NCBI RefSeq assembly: GCF_001547895.1
Contig: NZ_AP014627.1
Location: 1,243,501-1,307,500, forward strand
Direction: 5' to 3'
From: Pseudomonas sp. Os17
GTDB taxonomy: Bacteria > Pseudomonadota > Gammaproteobacteria > Pseudomonadales > Pseudomonadaceae
Length of the DNA: 64,000 nt
In this document: in pieces, positions 43,413 to 53,889 of the stretch
How positions within the stretch are numbered: the stretch's first letter is position 1
Layout of the letters: the number at the start of each line of letters is the position of its first letter
Program-made: the position numbers and the translations under genes
Notes under the pieces: model-generated
The model's database searches: none
Seen by the model: only the letters and a program-made list of their open reading frames with translations
Told to the model about the DNA's origin: nothing

Positions 43413-44690
43413 GTGGACGACTACCAGCAGACGATACGCACTTTGTCCGATCGCATAGTGCTGGCGCAGACCCCGATCCGCGTACTGGATGCGGTGAAGT
43501 GGGACGAGAACATCCGCAAGGGCTTTCTCAAGGCCAAGGGCAAGGAATTGCCCGCCGTGGATCGCGCCTATTACGAAGGACGGCCGCTGTCCTTCGATTC
43601 CGGAGCGGTAAAGCTCGAATTCCAGAACATCGAGCGCGACATCACCCGGCAACTGGGCCAGTTCAGCCCGGTGGGGCAGATCATGCGCCGCATGTGCAAG
43701 GAATACCGCATGGTGGTGCGCATGCTCGAAGCCCGGGGCACCGGCGACTTCGGGCTGATCTCCCAGGAGCTCTACGGCGCCGCGTCCGATGCCTTCCACG
43801 CCGGCGATCCGACCCTGGCGGACCTCGGGCTGATGATGTCCGACTACCTGAACAACATCGACGGGCGCGGCGACCTCAAGGACGAACCCAAGGTCCTCAG
43901 CGCCAAGCAGGCGGTCGGCCTGTTGCAGGGCCGGCTGAACAAGGTGTTCGGCGAGGCCGAGGAAACCATCCGCGTGTTCGAGTCCGACGGTATCGTCGCC
44001 GACGCCGCAGCGGGCGCCGACTACATCAAGATCCGCAGCGACGCGATGTTCAACGAACGCGATGTGCGGGCCCTGGAAGTCCATGAAGGACTGGTGCATG
44101 TCGGCACCACCCTCAATGGCCTGAACCAGCCGATCTGTACCTTCCTGGCCAAGGGGCCGCCCTCGTCCACGGTGACCCAGGAAGGCCTGGCGATCCTCAT
44201 GGAGATCATCACCTTCGCTTCCTACCCGAGCCGCCTGCGCAAGCTGACCAACCGCACCCGGGCCATCCACATGGTGGAGGAGGGGGCGGACTTCCTGCAG
44301 GTGTTCGAGTTTTTCCGCGAGCAGGGGTTCGAGATGGCCGAGAGCTACGGAAACGCCAGCCGGGTGTTCCGCGGTTCGGTGCCCACGGGGCTGCCGTTTA
44401 CCAAAGACTTGTCCTATCTCAAGGGCTTCATCATGGTTTACAACTACATTCAGCTGGCCGTGCGCAAGGGCAAGCTGGAGCAGATCCCCTTGCTCTTCTG
44501 CGGCAAGACCACCCTGGAAGACATGCGTACCTTGCGCCAGTTGGTGGATGAAGGCCTGGTGGTGCCGCCCAAGTACCTGCCGGACCAGTTCCGTGACCTG
44601 AATGCCCTGTCGGCCTGGATGTGTTTCTCCAACTTCCTCAACCACCTGAGCCTGGACCGGATCGAGGCGGACTACTCCAATATCCTTTGA
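43413..44690 (+). CDS. DUF1704 'QEGLA motif' protein, predicted zinc peptidase
   Basis: 425 residues from a GTG start. The name-giving QEGLA is present (Glu257), and so is an HExxxH motif, HEGLVH, at 224-229. A histidine-glutamate-histidine plus a distal glutamate is the zinc arrangement of the DUF1704/MATCAP tubulin tyrosine carboxypeptidases, so a metallo-carboxypeptidase activity is predicted. The older annotation 'flavohemoglobin expression-modulating' is only a label from gene neighbourhood. No signal peptide is seen, so it is probably cytoplasmic. Substrate unknown. It is flanked by lipoprotein genes. Confidence 0.85.
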   Translation: MDDYQQTIRTLSDRIVLAQTPIRVLDAVKWDENIRKGFLKAKGKELPAVDRAYYEGRPLSFDSGAVKLEFQNIERDITRQLGQFSPVGQIMRRMCKEYRMVVRMLEARGTGDFGLISQELYGAASDAFHAGDPTLADLGLMMSDYLNNIDGRGDLKDEPKVLSAKQAVGLLQGRLNKVFGEAEETIRVFESDGIVADAAAGADYIKIRSDAMFNERDVRALEVHEGLVHVGTTLNGLNQPICTFLAKGPPSSTVTQEGLAILMEIITFASYPSRLRKLTNRTRAIHMVEEGADFLQVFEFFREQGFEMAESYGNASRVFRGSVPTGLPFTKDLSYLKGFIMVYNYIQLAVRKGKLEQIPLLFCGKTTLEDMRTLRQLVDEGLVVPPKYLPDQFRDLNALSAWMCFSNFLNHLSLDRIEADYSNIL

Positions 44691-44741
44691 ATCTTTCCGG
44701 GGGGCACACATGGACGTACTGCTAGCTGCACGGAGTGGCCG

Positions 44742-45659
44742 ATGATGCGCATCCTGGCCGCGCTGACCTTGTTGCTGTGCCTCAATGGTTGCAGCTCGCT
44801 GCTGTTCTATCCCGAACCCGGGCTGCCATTCACTCCCGAACGGGCCGGGCTCGAATACCGTGACGTGACCCTGACCAGCGCCGACGGCCTCAAGCTGCAC
44901 GGCTGGTGGCTGCCGGCCAAGCCGGGGGTGGCGGTCAAGGGCACGGTGCTGCACCTGCACGGCAACGGCGGCAACCTGGCCTGGCACCTGGGGGGCAGTT
45001 GGTGGTTGCCGGAGCAGGGCTATCAGGTGCTGCTGCTGGACTATCGCGGCTATGGCCTGTCCGAGGGCGCGCCGAGCCTGCCGGCGATCTACCAGGACGT
45101 CGACGCTGCGTTCAAGTGGCTGGACCAGGCCCCTGAGGTGCAAGGCAAACCCCTGATCGTGCTGGGGCAAAGCCTGGGTGGCGCGCTGGCGATCCACTAC
45201 CTGGTGGAGCACCCCGAGCGTCAGGCCCGGCTCAAGGCCATCGTCCTCGATGGCGTGCCGGCCAGTTATCGCGATGTCGGGCGTTATGCCCTGAGTACCT
45301 CCTGGCTGACCTGGCCGTTGCAGGCGCCGCTGTCCTGGCTGGTGCCGGACAGCGACAGCGCGGTTTACCTTCTGCCGCGCCTGACTGGGGTGCCGAAACT
45401 CATCTACCACAGCATCGATGATCCGATCGTGCCCCTTTCCAACGGCATCCGCGTGTATCAAGCTGCGCCCCCGCCCAGGGTCCTGCAACTGACTCGCGGC
45501 GGCCATGTGCAAACCTTTGCCGATCCGACCTGGCGCAGCGTGATGCTGCGCTACCTCGATGATCCGCAGCATTTCGACGGGTTGCGTCGGCTGGGGGAAA
45601 TCCCCAATTATCCGACGCCCCCGAATTCAGCCGTTGAACCTCCAGAGAGTCCGCAATGA
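44742..45659 (+). CDS. Alpha/beta-hydrolase lipoprotein
   Basis: 305 residues with a lipoprotein signal (LLCLNGCSS, Cys17 if the first Met is used; the second Met at 44745 is equally possible). The catalytic Ser144 is in VLGQSLGGAL, the Asp in HSIDDPIVPLSNG and the His in LTRGGHVQTF. The oxyanion region HLHGNGGN is present. This resembles the YtmA/BEM46-type esterase family. Substrate unknown. Its stop overlaps the next ORF by four bases (ATGA), implying coupling. Confidence 0.88.
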   Translation: MMRILAALTLLLCLNGCSSLLFYPEPGLPFTPERAGLEYRDVTLTSADGLKLHGWWLPAKPGVAVKGTVLHLHGNGGNLAWHLGGSWWLPEQGYQVLLLDYRGYGLSEGAPSLPAIYQDVDAAFKWLDQAPEVQGKPLIVLGQSLGGALAIHYLVEHPERQARLKAIVLDGVPASYRDVGRYALSTSWLTWPLQAPLSWLVPDSDSAVYLLPRLTGVPKLIYHSIDDPIVPLSNGIRVYQAAPPPRVLQLTRGGHVQTFADPTWRSVMLRYLDDPQHFDGLRRLGEIPNYPTPPNSAVEPPESPQ

Positions 45660-45982
45660 GTGAAGAACGCAACGCCATTCCCATGATCATCACCGGTATC
45701 TGCAGCATCATCGTTACCGTGGGCAGCCTGTGGTACTACGGCTATCTGCACTTCGCCAAACCGGAGGACGCGCTGCTGCTCAGCGACTTCACCATGCTCA
45801 AGACCGTGCCGGGCGAGGACTACAAGATCTCCCTGCAACCGGCCGATGAAGTGGCCCAGTGCATCGATGGCGTGCTGGTGCTGTTCGACACCCAGCAGAA
45901 GGGCCTGACTGGGGTCCTGGTGAACAAGAAGAAGCAGGCCGTGCGCTGCATGGGCCAGGAGACGCCCCAGCTGCAGCAGTGA
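45656..45982 (+). CDS. Small membrane-anchored hypothetical protein
   Basis: 108 residues with an N-terminal helix (IPMIITGICSIIVTVGSLWYYGYL) and a short soluble domain ending in GVLVNKKKQAVRCMGQETPQ. Overlaps the hydrolase gene by four bases and is probably expressed with it. No family recognised. Two cysteines (CIDG and RCMG) are in the soluble part. Followed by a terminator-like hairpin shared with the lptF-like gene. Confidence 0.7.
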   Translation: MSEERNAIPMIITGICSIIVTVGSLWYYGYLHFAKPEDALLLSDFTMLKTVPGEDYKISLQPADEVAQCIDGVLVLFDTQQKGLTGVLVNKKKQAVRCMGQETPQLQQ

Positions 45983-46031
45983 TCTGCAGTTTTTTTGCAG
46001 GAGCCGGCGTGCCGGCGAAGACGCACACAAA

Positions 46032-46066
46032 AACGCCGCCGACCTGAACAGGTCGGCGGCGTTGTG
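46032..46066. terminator. Bidirectional terminator
   Basis: A perfect 14-bp stem AACGCCGCCGACCT / AGGTCGGCGGCGTT with loop GAAC. The minus strand reads into five T, so it serves the lptF-like gene best and also ends the plus-strand unit. Confidence 0.9.
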
Positions 46067-46096
46067 TTTCACCTGCCTATATAAGGCAGAGGCTCA

Positions 46097-46885
46097 TCAG
46101 TTGCGGCTGATGGCCGAACGTGGTGCCACCGGCTGGTTGTCGTTGGAAATGGTCACTTCCACGCGACGGTTCATGGCGCGACCGGAAACGCTGCCGTTAT
46201 CGGCCACCGGATACTCCTTGCCATAACCCTGGCTGACGATGCGCGACGGGTCGACACCCATGCGGATCAGGGCCATCTGCACCGAACCGGCACGGCGCTC
46301 GGACAGGGACTGGTTGTAGGAATCGCTGCCGGTGCTGTCGGTGTAGCCTTCGACGATCACCTTGCGGTCCGGGTTCTGCTGGAGGAATTGCGCCAGCTTG
46401 TTGATGTTCACCAGGCCGCTGGACTTCAGGTCGGACTTGTTGGTGGCGAACAGCACGTCACCGAAGGTCACCAGGGTGCCGCGATCGGTCTGCTTGGCGT
46501 TGAGGCTGTCCTGCAGCTGCTTGATCTGCGCGTCACGGGCCTCGAGGATCGCGCGGGCGCGCTGGTCGCCGGCGTCCTTGAGCTTGGCTTCGGCGGTGCG
46601 CAGGGCAATGGTTTCCTTGGCCACTTCAACCCGCTGGTTGGTCAGGTAGGCCAGCTGGTCGACTTTCTTCTCGTCTTCCTTGTTCAGGTAGGCCTTGTCG
46701 GCCTTGTCCATCCAGTCGGCGGCGTCCTTGGTTTCCAGGGCCGCGACCTTGCTCGCCTGCGGGTTGGCTTGCAGGCCGGAGAAGTTGGTCCGGGCGTTTT
46801 CCAGGTTGGCGTTGGGTGGGGTGGAGCACGCCGCCAGGGCTACGCTCATGGCCAACAGGGCAGGGATCATCAGTTGTTTGCGCAT
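46097..46885 (-). CDS. lptF: OmpA-family outer-membrane lipoprotein (LptF-like)
   Basis: 262 residues from the ATG at 46885 (AAAGGAC upstream), matching the ~261 residues I recall for P. aeruginosa LptF. Lipobox VALAACS. Residues ~25-120 are DUF4398-like helices; the C-terminal ~110 residues are an OmpA/peptidoglycan-binding domain (FATNKSDL, VEGYTDSTGSDSYNQSLSERRA, GVDPSRIVSQGYG). It is expected to tether the outer membrane to peptidoglycan. It is the second gene of a pair with the DUF4398 lipoprotein. Confidence 0.88.
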   Translation of the reverse strand: MRKQLMIPALLAMSVALAACSTPPNANLENARTNFSGLQANPQASKVAALETKDAADWMDKADKAYLNKEDEKKVDQLAYLTNQRVEVAKETIALRTAEAKLKDAGDQRARAILEARDAQIKQLQDSLNAKQTDRGTLVTFGDVLFATNKSDLKSSGLVNINKLAQFLQQNPDRKVIVEGYTDSTGSDSYNQSLSERRAGSVQMALIRMGVDPSRIVSQGYGKEYPVADNGSVSGRAMNRRVEVTISNDNQPVAPRSAISRN

Positions 46886-46935
46886 AATGGTTCGTCCTTT
46901 CAATCAAATACGAGTACGTGGGAATCGGCGGCGGC

Positions 46936-47349
46936 TTACTGCACGCTGCGCATACCTTCCTGACGCAGTTCCTGAACGCCTTTCTGCGAGTCCTTCAGCG
47001 CCTGCTCGGCCTTGGCGGCCTGGGCCTTGCGCTCGGCGACACGGGCGTCCCACTCGGCTTGTTCGGCCAGGCGGCGGGCTTCGTCGTACTTCTTGTCGTG
47101 CATGGCAATCTCGGCTTGCTTGAGCTTGTCCTGGGCCGACTTCATTTCCACGGCGGCGAATTCGGTACCGCCTGCGCTCACTGCGCTATTGACCGCAGAT
47201 TGCGTGACCGCGTACTGCTCGGAAGGCGGGTTACCGGCACAACCGGCCAGTACCATGCTGCTACCGAGGGCCAGCGCGGCCAGCTTCAGCCCGCGCAGAG
47301 AGGTGAACGAGGATTTGGCAGTGCTGATCTTCATGGTCTTCAACTCCAT
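46936..47349 (-). CDS. DUF4398 lipoprotein
   Basis: 137 residues from the ATG at 47349 (AGGAG seven bases upstream). Lipobox MVLAGCAGN. The mature part is an amphipathic coiled coil rich in Ala, Glu, Lys and Gln (SAQDKLKQAEIAMHDKKYDEA). The helical region resembles the N-terminal part of the LptF-like protein 50 bases downstream, so the two probably interact or share origin. Periplasmic side of the outer membrane is likely. The ~280 bases upstream contain no gene and probably the promoter. Confidence 0.8.
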   Translation of the reverse strand: MELKTMKISTAKSSFTSLRGLKLAALALGSSMVLAGCAGNPPSEQYAVTQSAVNSAVSAGGTEFAAVEMKSAQDKLKQAEIAMHDKKYDEARRLAEQAEWDARVAERKAQAAKAEQALKDSQKGVQELRQEGMRSVQ

Positions 47350-47633
47350 TGGGTAACTCCTGGAAAACATCAATGTCCATCCCGGTCCTGGCGCCGTGGT
47401 GCTGAGTGACGAGCGCTGATGGCAAAATTTGAAACGGCCGTTCCAGTGATGGCTACTGGGTGTGACCCGAGGCTTTTTTGAATAGTTCAGAGAAAGATGG
47501 CGATTGGCCGGAAAAAAACTGACGACTCGGACAGGGCTCTAAATCGGGAACTTTTGCCGTGCAGCGGGGTATCCCCGGCCCTGCTCAGGGCTGGGGACGA
47601 TGAAGTTCAACGGGAGTTGGAGAGGGCGCCGAC

Positions 47634-47978
47634 TCAGTGCTTCGGCTTGTCGGACTGGCTGGCCATGAGCTGCAGATGCTGGCGTGACAGGGCCAGGAAG
47701 CGTGGGGTCGGACCGATATCCTCGTAGAGCGGATCGCCTTCCTCGTCGGTGGCCACCACCTGCCGACCCTGGATGTAGGGGAAGCTGGCTTCCAGCTCTT
47801 CCAGGGCGGCGCCAATCAGTTCGCCGAGCAGTTCCTCGGTCTGGCGTTTGGGGTACATCTCGGAGAGGGCGGCCAGGCGGGCGGCGGCTTCCACGTCCAG
47901 GTGAATCCGGTAGGCGGTTTTGCTCAGGCGCCCCTTGGCGTTTTCTTCCCAATGTTGTGCCAGTTCACGGATTTTCAT
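47634..47978 (-). CDS. Small conserved protein, sometimes annotated pilin assembly protein
   Basis: 114 residues, acidic, no signal peptide. A ribbon-helix-helix-like or helix-rich part is ELAQHWEENAKGRLSKTAYRIHL, followed by LAALSEMYPKRQTEELLGELI. I recall homologues in Pseudomonas annotated 'pilin assembly protein' at this position beside ppc; evidence for that role is not visible in the sequence, and a regulator is also possible. It is divergent from ppc with ~205 bases between. Confidence 0.65.
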   Translation of the reverse strand: MKIRELAQHWEENAKGRLSKTAYRIHLDVEAAARLAALSEMYPKRQTEELLGELIGAALEELEASFPYIQGRQVVATDEEGDPLYEDIGPTPRFLALSRQHLQLMASQSDKPKH

Positions 47979-48183
47979 GTTGACCTCGATGAACGCCTGC
48001 TTGTGGCAGGTTGGGTTGAGTAACCGGCCGGGGCCGGTGCGTGGCCCTTGTGCGGCCTACCCTTGAGACTAGTCCCATCGGCCAGGGTTGGCCCGGGGTG
48101 AGGTTGCACGCTTGCTAAGGCAGGCGTGCAAGCGGCACTCTTGAGCCTTCCGTGCCGCCTTGAGTCTGCTGGAGACCACCTCG

Positions 48184-50814
48184 ATGACCGATATTGATGC
48201 GCGCTTGCGCGAAGACGTTCACCTCTTGGGAGAACTGTTGGGCAATACCATCCGAGATCAGTACGGGGAGGCTTTCCTCGACAAGATCGAGCAGATCCGC
48301 AAGGGCGCCAAGGCCGATCGCCGGGGCTCGCCTGGTGCCGAATTGAGCGCCAGTCTCGATTCGCTGAGCGAAGACGAACTGCTGCCGGTGGCCCGGGCCT
48401 TCAACCAGTTCCTCAACCTGGCGAACATCGCCGAGCAGTATCAGTTGATTCACCGTCGCGACGAGTCGCAACCGGCGCCCTTCGAAGCCCGGGTACTGCC
48501 GGAGCTGCTGGCGCGCCTGCGGGCCGAGGGCCACTCCGCCGATGCCCTGGCCCGGCAATTGGCGCGTCTGGAGATCGAGCTGGTGCTCACCGCTCACCCC
48601 ACCGAAGTGGCGCGCCGCACCCTGATCCAGAAGTACGATGCGATAGCCGCGCAGCTGGCGGCCCAGGACCATCGCGATCTCACCAGTGCCGAGCGCGGGC
48701 AGATTCAGGAGCGCCTGCAACGGCTGATCGCCGAGGCCTGGCACACCGAGGAAATCCGCCGCACCCGGCCGACCCCGGTGGATGAGGCCAAGTGGGGGTT
48801 TGCGGTGATCGAGCACTCGCTGTGGCAGGCGATCCCCAATTACCTGCGCAAGGCCGACAAGGCGCTGTTCGAAGCCACCGGCCTGCGTTTGCCCCTGGAG
48901 TCGGCGCCGATCCGTTTCGCTTCGTGGATGGGCGGCGACCGTGACGGCAACCCCAATGTCACTGCCAGCGTGACCCGCGAAGTCCTGCTGCTGGCGCGCT
49001 GGATGGCCGCCGATCTGTATTTGCGTGACGTCGATCACCTGGCCGCCGAGCTGTCCATGCAGCAGGCCAGCCCGGCCCTGCTGGCCAAGGCCGGGGACAG
49101 TGCCGAACCCTACCGTGCGTTGCTCAAGCAACTTCGCGAGCGCCTGCGGGCCACCCGCAACTGGGCCCAGGCGGCGCTTGGCGCGGCGGTGCCGGCCGGG
49201 CCCGAGGTGTTGCAGAACAACCGCGAGCTGCTCGAGCCCTTGCAGCTGTGCTACCAGTCGCTGCATGAATGCGGGATGGGCGTGATTGCCGATGGCCCGC
49301 TGCTCGATTGCCTGCGCCGGGCGGTGACGTTCGGCCTGTTTCTGGTGCGTCTGGATGTGCGTCAGGACTCCAGCCGGCATACCTCGGCCATGACCGAGAT
49401 CACCGATTACCTGGGCCTGGGGCGCTATGCCGACTGGAGCGAAGAGGACCGCATCACCTTCCTCAATCGCGAACTGGCCAGCCGGCGGCCGTTGCTGCCG
49501 GGCTACTTCAAGCCTTCGGCGGACACTGCCGAAGTGCTTGCCACTTGCCGCGAGATCGCCCAGGCGCCGGCGGCGTCCCTGGGTTCCTACGTGATTTCCA
49601 TGGCGGGGGCGGCCTCCGATGTGCTGGCGGTGCAGTTGTTGCTCAAGGAGTCCGGGGTCCTGCGGCCGATGCGCGTGGTGCCGCTGTTCGAAACCCTGGC
49701 GGACCTGGACAACGCCGGCCCGGTGATGGAGAAACTGCTGCACTTGCCGGGCTACCGCTCGCGGCTGCAGGGGCCTCAGGAGGTGATGATCGGCTACTCG
49801 GATTCGGCCAAGGACGCCGGGACCACCGCGGCCGCCTGGGCGCAGTATCGGGCGCAGGAGCGGCTGGTGGATATCTGCCGTGAGCAACAGGTGGAGTTGC
49901 TGCTGTTCCACGGCCGCGGCGGTACTGTGGGACGCGGCGGTGGTCCGGCCCACGCGGCGATCCTGTCGCAGCCGCCGGGTTCGGTGGCGGGGCGTTTCCG
50001 TACCACCGAACAGGGGGAAATGATCCGTTTCAAATTCGGCCTGCCGGACATTGCCGAGCAGAACCTCAACCTCTACCTGGCCGCCGTGCTGGAGGCGACC
50101 CTGCTGCCGCCGCCACCACCGGAACCGGCTTGGCGTCACCTGATGGACGAACTGGCCAGCGACGGGGTCCAGGCCTATCGCGCGGTGGTGCGCGACAATC
50201 CGCAGTTTGTCGAGTACTTCCGCCAGTCCACCCCGGAGCAGGAGTTGGGCCGCCTGCCCCTGGGCAGTCGTCCGGCCAAGCGCCGGGCCGGTGGGATTGA
50301 AAGCTTGCGGGCGATTCCGTGGATCTTCGGCTGGACCCAGACCCGCCTGATGCTGCCGGCGTGGCTCGGCTGGGAGGCGGCCTTGAGCAAGGCGCTGGCC
50401 CGGGGCGAGGGTGAGTTGCTGGGGCAGATGCGTGAACAGTGGCCGTTCTTCCGCACCCGCATCGATATGCTGGAAATGGTGCTGGCCAAGGCCGATGCGG
50501 ACATTGCCCGCTCTTATGACGAGCGCCTGGTGGAGGCGGAACTGCTGCCATTGGGTGCGCATTTACGCGACCTATTGTCGCAGGCCTGCGCGGTGGTCCT
50601 GGGGTTGACCGGACAGTCGCAATTGCTGGCCCACAGCCCCGATACCCTGGAGTTCATCCGCCTGCGCAATACCTACCTGGATCCGCTGCACTTGCTGCAG
50701 GCGGAGCTGCTGGCGCGCTCGCGCCAGCAGGAGGCGCCGCAAGGAAGTCCCGTGGAACAGGCGTTGCTGGTCTCCGTGGCCGGTATCGCCGCCGGTTTGC
50801 GCAACACCGGCTGA
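48184..50814 (+). CDS. ppc: Phosphoenolpyruvate carboxylase
   Basis: 876 residues from the ATG at 48184 (GGAG upstream, opening [19 protein letters not shown]). The first catalytic motif is [11 protein letters not shown] with His138; others are [22 protein letters not shown] and the C-terminal end RNTG. It carboxylates PEP to oxaloacetate for anaplerosis, cytoplasmic, usually a tetramer. The C-terminal tail is canonical for the family. It is transcribed alone, followed by a terminator-like hairpin. Confidence 0.97.
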   Translation: MTDIDARLREDVHLLGELLGNTIRDQYGEAFLDKIEQIRKGAKADRRGSPGAELSASLDSLSEDELLPVARAFNQFLNLANIAEQYQLIHRRDESQPAPFEARVLPELLARLRAEGHSADALARQLARLEIELVLTAHPTEVARRTLIQKYDAIAAQLAAQDHRDLTSAERGQIQERLQRLIAEAWHTEEIRRTRPTPVDEAKWGFAVIEHSLWQAIPNYLRKADKALFEATGLRLPLESAPIRFASWMGGDRDGNPNVTASVTREVLLLARWMAADLYLRDVDHLAAELSMQQASPALLAKAGDSAEPYRALLKQLRERLRATRNWAQAALGAAVPAGPEVLQNNRELLEPLQLCYQSLHECGMGVIADGPLLDCLRRAVTFGLFLVRLDVRQDSSRHTSAMTEITDYLGLGRYADWSEEDRITFLNRELASRRPLLPGYFKPSADTAEVLATCREIAQAPAASLGSYVISMAGAASDVLAVQLLLKESGVLRPMRVVPLFETLADLDNAGPVMEKLLHLPGYRSRLQGPQEVMIGYSDSAKDAGTTAAAWAQYRAQERLVDICREQQVELLLFHGRGGTVGRGGGPAHAAILSQPPGSVAGRFRTTEQGEMIRFKFGLPDIAEQNLNLYLAAVLEATLLPPPPPEPAWRHLMDELASDGVQAYRAVVRDNPQFVEYFRQSTPEQELGRLPLGSRPAKRRAGGIESLRAIPWIFGWTQTRLMLPAWLGWEAALSKALARGEGELLGQMREQWPFFRTRIDMLEMVLAKADADIARSYDERLVEAELLPLGAHLRDLLSQACAVVLGLTGQSQLLAHSPDTLEFIRLRNTYLDPLHLLQAELLARSRQQEAPQGSPVEQALLVSVAGIAAGLRNTG

Positions 50815-50867
50815 GGCGGCAGAGGGCTGTTTGCCTGCTCTGGCGCAGCCCTGATCAGGACAAACCC

Positions 50868-50904
50868 AAGGTGTCGCTCAGATTCATCTGGCGACACTTT
50901 GTTA
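50868..50904 (+). terminator. Probable terminator of ppc
   Basis: GTGTCGC / GCGACAC stem (50871-50877, 50891-50897), extended by A-A-G against T-T-T, 54 bases after the ppc stop. The loop is long (13 bases), so confidence is moderate. Confidence 0.5.
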
Positions 50905-51004
50905 TGGGGTTGCGACTTGTTCTACCCGGCCAAAGTGGCATAAAAAGGCCGGGTTCCTCCGACTTTCGACTGCTTGTGCGGGCTGTGTCGGCTGTGTATC
51001 TTGA

Positions 51005-51751
<747 letters not shown>

Positions 51752-51774
51752 ATTACCTGATCGTTTGATCGTTC

Positions 51775-51796
51775 AACGGCCCGCTTGCGGGCCGTT
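51775..51796 (+). terminator. Terminator of adk
   Basis: AACGGCCCGC-TT-GCGGGCCGTT, a perfect 10-bp stem, 24 bases after the adk stop. Only a short T-rich stretch follows, which also contains a -10-like TATAAT (51803-51808) for tsaB. Confidence 0.75.
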
Positions 51797-51841
51797 GCTG
51801 TTTATAATGCGTCACTTTTTTCAATGCCGATGGAACCCCGA

Positions 51842-52516
51842 ATGAGCACCTTGCTGGCCCTGGACACCGCGACTGAAGCTTGCTCCGTTGCTTTGCTGCA
51901 TGACGGCAAGGTCACGAGCCATTACGAGGTGATCCCGCGCCTGCATGCGCAGAAGCTGTTGCCGATGATCAAGGAACTGCTGGCCAATGCCGGTACCACC
52001 TTACAGGCGGTGGATGCGATTGCCTTCGGCCGTGGGCCGGGCGCCTTTACCGGTGTGCGCATCGCCATTGGCGTGGTGCAGGGGCTGGCCTTCGCCCTGG
52101 AGCGTCCGGTGCTGCCGGTGTCCAACCTGGCGGTGCTGGCCCAGCGCGCCCTGCGTGAGCACGGTGCGACTCAGGTGGCCGCGGCCATCGATGCGCGCAT
52201 GGATGAAGTCTATTGGGGCTGTTATCGGGAAACGGCCGGCGAGATGCGCCTGGTCGGGGCCGAAGCCGTGCTGGCGCCGGAAGTCGCGAGCTTGCCGGCA
52301 GGCGCCAGTGGTGACTGGTTTGGCGCGGGCACGGGCTGGGGGTATGGCGAGCGCATTGCCGTCACGCTCAGCGCTCGGGACGCGGGCATGCTGCCCCATG
52401 CCGAAGACCTGCTGACCCTGGCGAAATTTGCCTGGGAGCGGGGCGAGGCGATTGTCGCCGACGAGGCTCAGCCGGTCTATCTGCGGGATAAGGTGGCCAC
52501 GCCCAAAGCCCGTTGA
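51842..52516 (+). CDS. tsaB: tRNA threonylcarbamoyladenosine biosynthesis protein TsaB
   Basis: 224 residues from the ATG at 51842. Opening STLLALDTATEACSVALL and the FGRGPGAFTGVRIAIG segment are diagnostic for the TsaB (YeaZ) ASKHA-like fold. TsaB works with TsaD and TsaE to attach threonylcarbamoyl to A37 of ANN-decoding tRNAs. The protein lacks the TsaD metal-binding histidines, as TsaB should. A -10-like TATAAT lies 34 bases upstream; the ribosome-binding site is weak. Confidence 0.93.
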   Translation: MSTLLALDTATEACSVALLHDGKVTSHYEVIPRLHAQKLLPMIKELLANAGTTLQAVDAIAFGRGPGAFTGVRIAIGVVQGLAFALERPVLPVSNLAVLAQRALREHGATQVAAAIDARMDEVYWGCYRETAGEMRLVGAEAVLAPEVASLPAGASGDWFGAGTGWGYGERIAVTLSARDAGMLPHAEDLLTLAKFAWERGEAIVADEAQPVYLRDKVATPKAR

Positions 52517-52702
52517 GGGTGCTCCAAGTGTTTGCGGTTGTTCAGATTTTTTCTGCCGACAGCCGCCAATCGTCTGTTTTTCAGCATCCTTCCTGCCCGG
52601 TTTTAAACCTTTTGGCTTTTCTGTGTTCTAGTTATCACTCGGGCATTTGCTAAGTCGCAGCAGTGCCGCTAAATTGCCATCATTGATCCCGGGCTTTTCA
52701 GT

Positions 52703-52999
52703 ATGCGCATAGACGGCATCTCCTCGCAGTCCTACCCCATCAAGCGCAAGCCTCGCAAAGGCCCGGTGCTGGTAGACGAGTCTCTGGACGATGCCGATGC
52801 GGTCGAAGTCCAGCCCGAATCCCAAAGCCGTTCCCAGGCTTCTGCCTCCCGCACCGGTAATCTCCCCGCCCGTCCTCAGGACATGATCTTCCAGCGCGCG
52901 ATGAAAAAGAGCGTGGCCAATGCTCTGGCCAGCTACTTGACCACCGCCGGCTTTGTCGATTGGGACCTGGAAGTGGTGGGGCTCGACCTGCACATCTGA
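52703..52999 (+). CDS. Conserved hypothetical small protein
   Basis: 98 residues. The N-terminal half is a basic, Ser/Pro-rich, probably disordered stretch (SYPIKRKPRKGPVLVDESLDD); the C-terminal ~40 residues look helical (DMIFQRAMKKSVANALASYLTTAGF). Its TGA stop overlaps the ATG of the DUF72 gene (TGATG), so the two are coupled. No family recognised; the layout resembles proteins I recall beside tsaB in other pseudomonads. The 186 bases upstream of it hold no visible gene. Confidence 0.7.
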   Translation: MRIDGISSQSYPIKRKPRKGPVLVDESLDDADAVEVQPESQSRSQASASRTGNLPARPQDMIFQRAMKKSVANALASYLTTAGFVDWDLEVVGLDLHI

Positions 53000-53856
53000 T
53001 GCTGCCTTATTTCCTCGGTTGTCCTTCCTGGAGCGAAAACGCCTGGCGTGAGTACCTGTATCCGCAAGATGCCCGAGCGAATGATTTCCTCGGCCTGTAT
53101 TCCCAGGTCTTCAACGCCGTCGAAGGCAACACCACCTTCTATGCCCGTCCCGCGCCAACCACGGTGCAGCGCTGGGCCGAGATCATGCCCGAGCACTTTC
53201 GCTTCACCGCCAAGTTTCCCGGCGATATCAGTCACGGCGGTGACCTGCGCCAGCAGTTGAGCGCAGCCGAGACCTTTGTTCAGTTGCTCAGCCCGTTGGG
53301 TGAGCGGGTCTCGCCCCTGTGGTTGCAACTGCCGGCCAGCTTCGCGCCCCAGCGCCTGGCGGAGCTGGCGGGGTTTATCGATGGTCTGCAGCGGCCGCTG
53401 GCGGTGGAGGTCCGGCACCCGGAATTCTTTGCCAAGGGCGATGCCGAGCGCAGGCTCAACCGATTGCTGCGCGAGCGGGGTGTGGAGCGCATCTGCCTGG
53501 ATCCGCGGGCCCTGTTCAGTTGTACGTCCAGCGCTCCGGCAGTGCTGCATGCACAGTCGAAAAAGCCCCGGGTGCCGCCACGGCCGGCGGCCTTCACGCA
53601 GTTTCCCCAGGTGCGTTTCATCGGCCATCCGGAGTTGGAGGCCAACGATCCGTTCCTGCTGCCCTGGATCGACAAGGTCGCCACCTGGATCGAGGAAGGG
53701 CGCACGCCCTATGTGTTCCTGCACACCTCGGACAACCGCCTGGCAGCGGAACTGGCCCGACGTTTTCACGCTCGGCTGATGCAACGTTTGCCTGGCTTGC
53801 CCGCGTTGCCTGAGTTATACAGAGAGCCCGCCGCGGAGCAGCTCGGCCTGCTCTGA
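52999..53856 (+). CDS. DUF72 family protein (YecE-like)
   Basis: 285 residues from the ATG at 52999, overlapping the previous stop codon. The DUF72 TIM-barrel signatures are readable: YFLGCPSWSE, the FNAVEGNTTFYARPAP core, FRFTAKFPGDISH, LGERVSPLWLQLP and PYVFLHTSDN. Biochemical function of DUF72 proteins is not established. Homologues are often called YecE. An alternative start upstream would overlap the previous gene and is not favoured. Confidence 0.9.
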   Translation: MLPYFLGCPSWSENAWREYLYPQDARANDFLGLYSQVFNAVEGNTTFYARPAPTTVQRWAEIMPEHFRFTAKFPGDISHGGDLRQQLSAAETFVQLLSPLGERVSPLWLQLPASFAPQRLAELAGFIDGLQRPLAVEVRHPEFFAKGDAERRLNRLLRERGVERICLDPRALFSCTSSAPAVLHAQSKKPRVPPRPAAFTQFPQVRFIGHPELEANDPFLLPWIDKVATWIEEGRTPYVFLHTSDNRLAAELARRFHARLMQRLPGLPALPELYREPAAEQLGLL

Positions 53857-53889
53857 GGCGGTTTCACCGCCTTTTTCAGGAGCGAGCAA

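Noticed and set aside
48115..50562. 815-codon minus-strand frame opposite ppc
   Set aside because: Shadow of ppc; no domain or ribosome-binding site.
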